DNA of 41,649 nt from CAZTZL01 sp964617625 (GTDB lineage: Bacteria; Zhuqueibacterota; QNDG01; DSAB01), in contig CAZTZL010000024.1 of assembly GCA_964617625.1 (NCBI GenBank), positions 1 to 41,649 of the forward strand. The letters run 5' to 3'. Below, in pieces: positions 32,613-39,984 of this stretch. Positions within the stretch are counted from its first letter, which is position 1. Every line of letters starts with the position of its first letter. Position numbers and translations under genes: made by a program. The notes under the pieces are model-generated. The model was given only the letters and a program-made list of their open reading frames with translations, searched no databases and was not told the origin of the DNA.

Positions 32613-33770
32613 ATGATGATCCGTATCCTGAAAATCGTGAGTTTATTGATACTGGCCGCTGGATTGATTATCAGCGGATGTGGCCCGAAACCCATCCAGA
32701 AAGAATCGATTCTGGATACCCCTGAAAACCATTATAATCAGGGTTTAAGAGAATTAAAAGTCAACAATCTCGCCAATGCAGCCGAGGAGTTCGGACGCGC
32801 CACGGCTTTGAATCCCGATTATGCCGGCGGTTATGTCGGTATGGGTTTGGTTGAAGCAGAAAAAAAGAATTTCAAGGAAGCTCTGGAATGGGTGGACAAA
32901 GGGCTTGGAAAAAATGACCAGTTTATCGACGGATTTATAGCCAAAGGACGTATTTTAGCCAAGCAGCGGAAGGGTGACGACTGGTTGAAAGATGCAGTCA
33001 AACAGTTCGATAAAGCGCTGAAGATCAATCCAAATTCTGCAAAGGCGCTTTTCTATCTCGGCCTCACATATAAAGAAGCATACGAATTTGGCGAAGCCGT
33101 TACGACTTTCAGCAAAGTCGTTGAACTGAAAGGGGACTATGCCAAAGAGGCGAATGCCGAATGGGAACTCGTTCAAAAGATACAACGCGCTGCACCGGGC
33201 ACGAAAATCGGTGCCAAGATCGCTTTAATCGATGAGATTGACCGCGCCGATCTGGCCGTACTTTTTGTCGAGGAATTGAAGCTGCTTGAAATTCTCGAGA
33301 AGAAACAGCCTAAAGTTTACGACACAAGCTTCCGGCCTCCGGAAGATCCCACAGCGATGAAAACCATGACCAAGACGGAAATGGAACCCGCAACAGACAT
33401 CGCCAATCACTGGGCCAAGAATTGGATCGAAGATGTGATCAAAGCCGGTGCGATGGATGTTTTTCCGGATCATACTTTCCGGCCCGATGATAAAATTACG
33501 CGCGGGAACTATGCAATTTTTCTCCAGAATATTCTTATTGTTGTCACTGGGGATCAAAAGCTTGCGACGAAATACATCGGTACACCTTCCAGATTCCCTG
33601 ACGTGAATGGGAGTCACTATGCCTACAATGCCATTTGTCTCGCAGTGGACCGGGGATTTATGAAAGCGGATCCGATGGATGGTGCATTCGGGATCTCAAA
33701 GACGGTTTCCGGTGCGGACGCATTGCTTGTCCTACGGGATTTTCAAAACGCATTGCGAATCACTTTTTAA
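32613..33770 (+). CDS. Lipoprotein with TPR repeats and SLH domains
   Basis: A 385-residue lipoprotein. The start at 32613 has GGGAGG just before it and gives a type II signal peptide ending in the lipobox 'IISGC' (Cys about 27). Residues about 40-190 are TPR units ('YNQGLRELKVNNLANAAEEFGRATALNPDYAGGYVGMGLV', read as helix pairs, and 'ALFYLGLTYKEAYEFGEAVTTFSKVVELKGDYA'). After a linker, S-layer-homology units occupy about 265-385: 'IANHWAKNWIEDVIKAGAMD', 'DHTFRPDDKITRGNYAIFLQ', then 'RFPDVNGSHYAYNAICLAVDRGF'. TPRs suggest an assembly scaffold; SLH units bind wall polymers or the outer membrane-peptidoglycan link. It sits between the LPP20-like and FlgT-like genes, which suggests it ties that complex to the cell wall. 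Confidence 0.88.
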   Translation: MMIRILKIVSLLILAAGLIISGCGPKPIQKESILDTPENHYNQGLRELKVNNLANAAEEFGRATALNPDYAGGYVGMGLVEAEKKNFKEALEWVDKGLGKNDQFIDGFIAKGRILAKQRKGDDWLKDAVKQFDKALKINPNSAKALFYLGLTYKEAYEFGEAVTTFSKVVELKGDYAKEANAEWELVQKIQRAAPGTKIGAKIALIDEIDRADLAVLFVEELKLLEILEKKQPKVYDTSFRPPEDPTAMKTMTKTEMEPATDIANHWAKNWIEDVIKAGAMDVFPDHTFRPDDKITRGNYAIFLQNILIVVTGDQKLATKYIGTPSRFPDVNGSHYAYNAICLAVDRGFMKADPMDGAFGISKTVSGADALLVLRDFQNALRITF

Positions 33771-33789
33771 AGAAACCGGGGAGGTTCCG

Positions 33790-35013
33790 TTGAATAAGAT
33801 GCAAAGAGGAGGAACAATACGCATTATCATGGGATTGTTCCTCCCATGTTTTATGAGTTTCGGGCAGGCTTTTGGGCAGGCAGTGCAGGGGACCGGATCT
33901 GAACCCGAGGCTTACGAAGTCACCGCAACAGGTTTGGGATCGATAATCGGCAATGATGTTGCCCATGCGAGAGACGATGCGATCGAGGATGCTCTGAGAA
34001 AGGGAGTTGAGGATGCCCTCGGATTGATTGTCAAAGCCGAGACTCTGGTTGAAAATTTTCAGCTGATCGAAGATAATATTTATAGTAAAACGCAGGGGTA
34101 TATTCAGAAATACAATATCGTGAACGAAGGCAAGCGGAGTGATCAGCTCTACGAAGTTACCGTCAATGCCATTGTGAAAATGGCTGAATTAAAGGACGAT
34201 TACGAAGGCATTCAAACACTGATGCGCCGAAAAAACATGCCCCGAATCATGATCATGATCGAAGAACGGAACATCGGAGAAACACCGGACTTTTCTCATT
34301 ATATCGAAGCCGATATGAACACAGCTGAAAATGCTCTGACGGAAGCGTTTATGGCTAAAGGATTCAAATTTGTGGATCAGGCCACAATAAGGAGAAATCT
34401 CGATAATGAAAAAGCAGCGGCCATTCTCGAAGGTGACGTCAATCAGGCAGCTATTCTGGGAAAAAGCGTCGGTGCTGAAATCGTTCTCACTGGCAAAGCG
34501 CTTGCCAAAGCCACGGTCATGGAAGCATTCGGCATCAATCAACGATCGCAGCAGGCCACGGTGACAGTGAAAGCCATTCGAACCGATACAGGCGACATCA
34601 TTGCTACGAGTTCCGGGCAGGGCGCCTACCCCCATATCGATGATGTGATCGGTGGCACAAAAGCCATTCAGAAAGCCTGCAGTAAAATGTCCGAAGATTT
34701 GATCACCCAGATATTGGACCGGTGGCAAAACGACATTTCATCGGGAGCGGTAATTACACTTAAAGTCAAGGGTGTCAAGGATTTTGATCAATTGAACAAA
34801 TTCAAATCTGCTCTCAAATACTATGTTCGTGACCTTCAGAGCGTGACGCAGCGGGAGTGGGAAGAAGGATATTCCACTCTTGAAGTAGAGATGAAAGGCA
34901 CGAGCGAAGACCTGGCCCAGCGTCTTTCCGGAAAAAATATAGAGGGCATCCTGGTCAAGGTCATTGGAATGAGCCAGAACAGCGTAACTGTTCAACTCAC
35001 TGAAGCAGAATAA
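33790..35013 (+). CDS. FlgT N-terminal domain-like exported protein
   Basis: A 407-residue exported protein. The TTG at 33790 is the likely start, since GGGGAGG lies 6-12 bases upstream; an ATG at 33799 is an alternative. Starting further upstream would overlap the TPR/SLH gene and lacks a ribosome binding site. After a signal peptide (about 1-30), residues 35-140 have the FlgT N-terminal/LPP20 pattern: 'YEVTATGLGSIIGNDVAHARDDAIEDALRKGVEDALG' and 'IQKYNIVNEGKRSDQLYEVTVNAIVKM'. A CsgG-like middle section, 'AENALTEAFMAKGFKFVDQATI ... AAILGKSVGAEIVLTGKALAKA', follows, then an unassigned C-terminal domain at about 310-407. FlgT builds a flagellar outer membrane ring, but no flagellar genes are here, so the fold may be used in another envelope structure. 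Confidence 0.82.
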   Translation: MNKMQRGGTIRIIMGLFLPCFMSFGQAFGQAVQGTGSEPEAYEVTATGLGSIIGNDVAHARDDAIEDALRKGVEDALGLIVKAETLVENFQLIEDNIYSKTQGYIQKYNIVNEGKRSDQLYEVTVNAIVKMAELKDDYEGIQTLMRRKNMPRIMIMIEERNIGETPDFSHYIEADMNTAENALTEAFMAKGFKFVDQATIRRNLDNEKAAAILEGDVNQAAILGKSVGAEIVLTGKALAKATVMEAFGINQRSQQATVTVKAIRTDTGDIIATSSGQGAYPHIDDVIGGTKAIQKACSKMSEDLITQILDRWQNDISSGAVITLKVKGVKDFDQLNKFKSALKYYVRDLQSVTQREWEEGYSTLEVEMKGTSEDLAQRLSGKNIEGILVKVIGMSQNSVTVQLTEAE

Positions 35014-35043
35014 CTTACCCTTAGAAAGGGGTGTGATTGTAAT

Positions 35044-35949
35044 ATGAAACGTATATCAAATTTATTTCTGTTATTTTTATCTATCTTTTTGCTTTCATCA
35101 ATTGCCAATGCCCAGTTGAAGAAGCGTGTGGCTGTCTTTACTTTTGAGGACAAAAGCGGCCAGGGGTGGCACTGGTGGGACGGGAAACCGCCTGGAGAGG
35201 GCATGTCCGATATGCTCACAACGGAGCTGGTTAAGTCCGGGAAGTATTTGGTTATCGAGCGCCAGGAGATTTCAAAAGTGCTCCAGGAACAGCAGATGGG
35301 TCAATCCGGTATGGTCACTGAGCAGAGCGCCGCACAGGTCGGGAAATTGCTCGGTGTGGAACTGGCCATCATGGGTGCCGTCACCGAGTTTGGTTATACC
35401 AAAGGGGGGACCGGAGGACGTATAAAAGGAATCGGGATCGGTGTTTCAAAAGAGACCGCAACCGTGGGGGTGGATGTTCGATTTGTCAATACAACCACGG
35501 GCGAGATTCTGACAGCAGAGAGCGTCCGAAAAGAAAAATCCTCGAGCGGCCTTAGTGTCAGCACGCCCCAGTTTGGATTTGATAACGAAAAAGATTTTGA
35601 CAACTCCCTGGTCGGTAAAGCCACAAGAGAAGCCATTGAGGATATAATGGCACTGATCGACAAGAAAATAGAAGATCTTCCCTGGGAAGGGAAGGTCATT
35701 ACGGTTACCGGCAGTACGATTTATATCAAACCGGGTTCCGATGCAGGTGTAAAAGTAGGGGATTCCTTTGTGGTCTATGCAGAAGGCGAGGCTCTCGTTG
35801 ACCCGGACACCGGATTGATCCTGGGCTCCGTAGAACAAAAAGTGGGAACCATTCAGGTAACCGGTATTGTGGCGAACGGAAAAGCGGCCACAGCTGTTGC
35901 CAAATCAGGAAGCGGTTTTAAAAAAGGGGATCTGGTTAAACTCAAGTAA
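35044..35949 (+). CDS. CsgG/HfaB-family protein (copy 2)
   Basis: A 301-residue exported protein with a signal peptide (residues 1-23, ending IANAQ, no lipobox). The CsgG domain fills most of the rest: 'KKRVAVFTFEDKSGQGWHWW', 'GEGMSDMLTTELVKSGKYLVIERQEISKVLQEQQMGQSG', 'AAQVGKLLGVELAIMGAVTEF', 'ATVGVDVRFVNTTTGEIL', and 'NSLVGKATREAIEDIMALI'. A C-terminal FlgT-C-like module, 'GKVITVTGSTIYIKPGSDAGVKVGDSFVVYAEGE' to 'FKKGDLVKLK', mirrors copy 1. It is closer to classical CsgG than copy 1, with the glycine-rich stretch that forms the pore loops. It is the last gene before a strong terminator. No CsgA/B-like subunit or CsgE/F gene is visible nearby. Confidence 0.9.
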   Translation: MKRISNLFLLFLSIFLLSSIANAQLKKRVAVFTFEDKSGQGWHWWDGKPPGEGMSDMLTTELVKSGKYLVIERQEISKVLQEQQMGQSGMVTEQSAAQVGKLLGVELAIMGAVTEFGYTKGGTGGRIKGIGIGVSKETATVGVDVRFVNTTTGEILTAESVRKEKSSSGLSVSTPQFGFDNEKDFDNSLVGKATREAIEDIMALIDKKIEDLPWEGKVITVTGSTIYIKPGSDAGVKVGDSFVVYAEGEALVDPDTGLILGSVEQKVGTIQVTGIVANGKAATAVAKSGSGFKKGDLVKLK

Positions 35950-35972
35950 TCCATGAAAATACGGAAAATGAT

Positions 35973-36005
35973 GAGGAGAGTGTTTTTATTGCTCTCCTCT
36001 TTTTA
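35973..36005 (+). terminator. Intrinsic terminator after the second CsgG-family gene
   Basis: GAGGAGAG (35973-35980) pairs with CTCTCCTC (35992-35999) around an 11-base loop and is followed by TTTTT. It closes the envelope gene run that begins at 29828 or 31529. Confidence 0.9.
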
Positions 36006-36185
36006 TATAAAGTGAAACCATGACAAATTTAAACATGGATTGTCATTCTTCAATGAAACTTCGGGATCAGAATTTGATCACTAAACGGATCCCGGATAAA
36101 ATTCAGATGACAGACTGTTACAGGATAGTTAAAAATTTTGGTAATACCCCATTAAAGTTGACTATATCGCAGTGAGGATGATTGT

Positions 36186-37400
36186 ATGAAACTGGAAAAT
36201 CGCCACTATCTTTTTTTAACCGGGGGAGCCGTTTTTTTACTGCTGGGTGCTTTTTTATGGGCAACACACCAAATTCATTCTCCCCTACTTATAGGCGGAC
36301 TGCTGCTCTTTTTTCTGTTCGGGTTTCGTGGGCATGCGATGGCCAACCGTTTAATTGTTGTGGTTTTACTTATCCTGTTTTTTTATTTTTTTATCAAGGC
36401 GCAGATTGTTATTTTTCCTTTTATTGTCTCGTTTGCCATTGCATATCTTTTCAATCCTGTTGCTGTTCAGTTGGAACGGTGGAAAATAAGAAGAAGCCTG
36501 GGAACGCTCTTTCTTCTTGTCGTTACTTTCAGCCTGGTTGTCCTGATCGGTGCAATCCTGATTCCAAGTCTGATCAAGGAAATTCAGGAGCTGATTCGAA
36601 AGATCCCTGTATTTGCCGATCGTATTGCTGAATTTATCGGCAACAATCTTCCCAAAGTACTCACATTTTTTCATGTGGACCCGAACCGTTTTGAACAAAG
36701 CATGATGGAAAAATTTCCTACCGGGGCAGAACAGGTTTTATCCAATTTGTTGAAAGGGATTACCGGAATTGGAACGTTGTTGAGCCGGATACTCAATATC
36801 GTTCTCGTGCCTGTACTGACATTTTATATTCTCAAGGATTATGATCGAATTCGTGACTGGCTGCTCATTTTCTCTCCCAGAAAATACCGAAGCAGTATCT
36901 ATTTTTATCTATGGAGAATGAACCGCATTCTGGGCGGGTACCTGCGTGGTCAGATCATTGTCTGCACGATTGTCGGTGTATTGACGGGTACGGGTTTCGC
37001 GATTTTCCGGGTACCTTTTGCTATCTTGCTCGGTGTCATGGTCGGACTTTTCAACATCATTCCTTTTATCGGTTTTTATGTCAGTTTGAGTATAGCGCTT
37101 TTGGCCGGATTTTTTACACCTGAACCGGTGATTACCATGGTCAAGACCGGATGTGTTTTTTTGGTAGTACAGTCACTGGAGGCTTACGTTATTACTCCAA
37201 AAATAATCGGGAAAAGTGTCGGGCTTCATCCTGTGGCTATCATTTTTTCCATTCTCATATTCTCCCGGTTTCTCGGTTTTTGGGGGCTGATCATTGCGGT
37301 TCCTGCTTCGGCCCTGATCAAGTTTCTCATTGACGAATGGAAGCGTAGAGAGAAGTGGAGGGCAATTATTGCGGAAAAAACAGAGCCTGCGGGTTCTTAG
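36186..37400 (+). CDS. AI-2E/PerM family transporter
   Basis: A 404-residue inner membrane protein of the AI-2E (PerM, UPF0118) family, with about eight membrane segments. Hydrophobic helices occupy about 8-75, 78-100, 105-130 and, after a soluble stretch (140-210), 205-385. The typical C-terminal block is present: 'GLHPVAIIFSILIFSRFLGFWGLIIAVPASALIKFLIDEW'. Family members have been linked to autoinducer-2 export or sodium-proton exchange, so the substrate is open. The gene follows the envelope locus terminator and overlaps the next gene by 32 bases, so it starts the DUF512-der run. Confidence 0.92.
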   Translation: MKLENRHYLFLTGGAVFLLLGAFLWATHQIHSPLLIGGLLLFFLFGFRGHAMANRLIVVVLLILFFYFFIKAQIVIFPFIVSFAIAYLFNPVAVQLERWKIRRSLGTLFLLVVTFSLVVLIGAILIPSLIKEIQELIRKIPVFADRIAEFIGNNLPKVLTFFHVDPNRFEQSMMEKFPTGAEQVLSNLLKGITGIGTLLSRILNIVLVPVLTFYILKDYDRIRDWLLIFSPRKYRSSIYFYLWRMNRILGGYLRGQIIVCTIVGVLTGTGFAIFRVPFAILLGVMVGLFNIIPFIGFYVSLSIALLAGFFTPEPVITMVKTGCVFLVVQSLEAYVITPKIIGKSVGLHPVAIIFSILIFSRFLGFWGLIIAVPASALIKFLIDEWKRREKWRAIIAEKTEPAGS

Positions 37401-38658
37401 AGTTCGTAAAAACAGTCCGGCAGGCGAATATGATATCCGGCCGGGTGACGAATTGTTTTCGGTCAACGGCCAGCGCGTTCGGGATATACTCGATTTTCAG
37501 TTTCATTCAACGGATGCATCGCTCCATTTTCTTTTTCGGCGCAACAGTATTCCATTTGAAGTTGAATTGATCAGATCAGGGGATCAGGATACAGGCATCG
37601 AGTTTGACCCGATGCGGTTTCAATGCTGCGGCAATCACTGTATTTTCTGTTTTATCGATCAGAATCCCAAAGGGCTTCGTTCCACGCTGTACCTCAAGGA
37701 CGAGGATTACAGGCTTTCCTTTCTTTTCGGGAACTATGTAACGCTGACCCGTGTGGATCAGGAAGCATTGGACCGCATTGTTGCCCAGCGGCTGACACCG
37801 CTCTATGTGTCCGTTCATACCGTGGACCCGAATATCCGTAGAAAAATGCTGGGATTGAAAAAGGACGATCAATTACTTGAAAAACTCCGCTATCTCATTG
37901 AGCACAGGATCGAAGTTCATGGACAGGTCGTTCTTTGTCCCGGTCTAAACGACGGAGAGTTTTTGAATGAAACTTGTGAGACGCTGTCGGCGTTTTATCC
38001 ACAGTTTCGTTCTCTGTCAGTTGTTCCGGTGGGTTTGACAAAGTACCGGGATCGCCTTCCCCGAATTGAGGGATATAACAAAGAATCAGCCCGGATGGTT
38101 ATAAAACAGGTCGAAGGGTATCAAAAAATATTTAAAAAGAAAACCGGCGAATCCTTTGTTTATTTGGCCGATGAGTTTTATCTTTTAAGCGGAGAAAAAT
38201 TGCCTCCTGAGAAGCATTACGGCGATTTCTGGCAACTTGAGAACGGAGTGGGGCAGACCCGGCATTTTCTGTCCGAATTCGAACAATTCAAGCGCGCTCT
38301 TCCGAAGAAGCTTGAAGTATTCAGACGGTATGTCATTGTGACCGGTGTTTTGGCCGGTCCGGTTTTGAAGCGGTTTATCATGCCCGAATTGAGAAAAATT
38401 AAAAATTGCGAGATCGAACTGTGTGTTGTCTCCAACCGTTTTTTCGGGGAATCGGTCACCGTATCCGGTTTATTAACGGGGCAGGATATTCTTGCTGATT
38501 TAAAAAAAATGGACAGTGAAGCCATATTTTTACTGCCCGGCAACTGCATCAACGAAGATAAAATATTCTTGGATGATCTTTCTCCTGACAATATCTCAGA
38601 GGTTCTGGGAAGGCCTGTTCGGACTATCGAAAATTTTGAGGAAATCTTTTTATCATGA
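37369..38658 (+). CDS. DUF512 radical SAM-like protein with PDZ domain
   Basis: A 429-residue protein. The start at TTG 37369 is preferred because GGAGGG precedes it by 6 bases; an upstream TTG at 37330 lacks this. Residues 1-55 are PDZ-like (VRKNSPAGEYDIRPGDELFSVNG). Cys87, Cys91 and Cys94 in 'QCCGNHCIFCFIDQNPKGLR' give a CxxxCxxC iron-sulfur motif of the radical SAM type. Then comes 'DYRLSFLFGNYVTLTRVDQE' and the DUF512 C-terminal region ('SFVYLADEFYLLSGEKLPPEKHYGDFWQLENGVGQ' read in pieces). The family often sits directly upstream of der; its substrate is not established. The gene ends inside the der start (ATGA). Confidence 0.92.
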   Translation: MRKKQSLRVLRVRKNSPAGEYDIRPGDELFSVNGQRVRDILDFQFHSTDASLHFLFRRNSIPFEVELIRSGDQDTGIEFDPMRFQCCGNHCIFCFIDQNPKGLRSTLYLKDEDYRLSFLFGNYVTLTRVDQEALDRIVAQRLTPLYVSVHTVDPNIRRKMLGLKKDDQLLEKLRYLIEHRIEVHGQVVLCPGLNDGEFLNETCETLSAFYPQFRSLSVVPVGLTKYRDRLPRIEGYNKESARMVIKQVEGYQKIFKKKTGESFVYLADEFYLLSGEKLPPEKHYGDFWQLENGVGQTRHFLSEFEQFKRALPKKLEVFRRYVIVTGVLAGPVLKRFIMPELRKIKNCEIELCVVSNRFFGESVTVSGLLTGQDILADLKKMDSEAIFLLPGNCINEDKIFLDDLSPDNISEVLGRPVRTIENFEEIFLS

Positions 38659-39974
38659 ACCTGCCCATCGTAGCCATTATCGGCCGCCCGAATGTAGGCA
38701 AATCAACGCTCTTCAACCGGATTATCAGCAAACGGGACGCCATTGTTGATGACACGCCGGGCATCACGAGAGATCGTAAGTATGCCGAGGCGGAATGGGT
38801 GAATGTCCGGTTTGCGCTTGTCGATACCGGCGGTTATGTTATAAAGAGCCGGGATACCATCGACCACGGTGTGACCCGTCAGGCGGTTCTTGCGATGGAA
38901 GAGGCCGATCTGGTGATTTTTGTGGTTGACTGCACTTCAGGCATTACTGATGTGGACGGGGAGCTTGCAAGGCTGCTCAGAAAAAGCAGGAAGCCATGGA
39001 TTCTTGTTGTCAATAAAGTGGACAATAAAAAAAGGCTTTTGGAAAGCACCGAATTTGTCCAGCTCGGTCTTGGAGATCCGGCTATGATTTCTGCGGCAGG
39101 GGGAAGGGGGATTGGCGATCTTCTTTCACTAATTGTCGGAAAACTTGACCGTCCAGTCGAAAAAGGATCGGGTGCTTCTAATGATCGGGCTGTCAAACTG
39201 GCAATCGTCGGCCGTCCAAATGTCGGGAAATCCACTTTTATCAATACGATGCTTGGCGAGGAAAGACTGCTTGTAACGGAAATCCCCGGGACCACACGCG
39301 ATCCCATCGATGTCCGGATTCGATTTCAGAATCATGATTTTCTTCTCATCGATACTGCGGGACTGCGGCGACGGAGCCGTGTCAAAGAGAATGTGGAATA
39401 TTACAGCACATTGAGAACCCGGGAGTCGATCGAACGGTGTGATGTCGCTTGTGTATTTATGGACGGTACTGAGGGCCTGACACAGCAGGATCTCCGGATC
39501 ATTCAAACTGTGACTGAAATGAAGAAGGGCATACTTCTGGCAGTGAACAAGTGGGATTTGGTTCAGGGGATTCGCGAGAGGACAAAAGCATGGGCGAACA
39601 TGCTGGATGAAAAATTACAGGCGTTCCGGTTTATTCCCGTGGTCACAATTTCGAGCAAGACGAAGCTCAGGGTGAACAAGATATTGGACAGTGCGTTTCG
39701 GATCGATACGGAACGCAAGAAACGAATCGGATCACCCGAGTTGAACCGGTTCCTTGAAGAACTCAACCGTCGATACCAGCCGCCGGCCATTCAGGGGAAA
39801 CGGGTCCGTATTTTATACTGCACGCAGGTCAATGTGAATCCGCCAAGAATCGCCTTCTTTTGCAACCATCCACATCTCATAAAAGAAAGTTATAAGAATT
39901 TTCTGGAGAATCAAATACGAAGCCGGTTCGGATTCGAAGGCGTGGTTATAACTTTATCATTTAGACGAAAATAG
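38655..39974 (+). CDS. der: Ribosome-assembly GTPase Der (EngA)
   Basis: A 439-residue GTPase with two tandem G domains and a C-terminal KH-like domain, needed for 50S subunit maturation. G domain 1 begins with 'IGRPNVGKSTLF' (residues 9-20) and has 'DTPGITRD' and 'NKVD'. G domain 2 repeats the set ('VGRPNVGKSTF', 'EIPGTTRDPID', 'DTAGLRRRSRV', 'NKWDL'). The KH domain includes 'RFLEELNRRYQPPAIQGKRVRILYCTQVNVNPPRIAFFCN'-like sequence from about residue 360. The ATG overlaps the DUF512 stop by four bases, so the two are translationally coupled. Length is standard for the family. Confidence 0.97.
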   Translation: MNLPIVAIIGRPNVGKSTLFNRIISKRDAIVDDTPGITRDRKYAEAEWVNVRFALVDTGGYVIKSRDTIDHGVTRQAVLAMEEADLVIFVVDCTSGITDVDGELARLLRKSRKPWILVVNKVDNKKRLLESTEFVQLGLGDPAMISAAGGRGIGDLLSLIVGKLDRPVEKGSGASNDRAVKLAIVGRPNVGKSTFINTMLGEERLLVTEIPGTTRDPIDVRIRFQNHDFLLIDTAGLRRRSRVKENVEYYSTLRTRESIERCDVACVFMDGTEGLTQQDLRIIQTVTEMKKGILLAVNKWDLVQGIRERTKAWANMLDEKLQAFRFIPVVTISSKTKLRVNKILDSAFRIDTERKKRIGSPELNRFLEELNRRYQPPAIQGKRVRILYCTQVNVNPPRIAFFCNHPHLIKESYKNFLENQIRSRFGFEGVVITLSFRRK

Positions 39975-39984
39975 AAAAGAATTC

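Noticed and set aside
34189..34728. A 179-codon minus-strand frame inside the FlgT-like gene
   Set aside because: Antisense shadow without ribosome binding site or motif.
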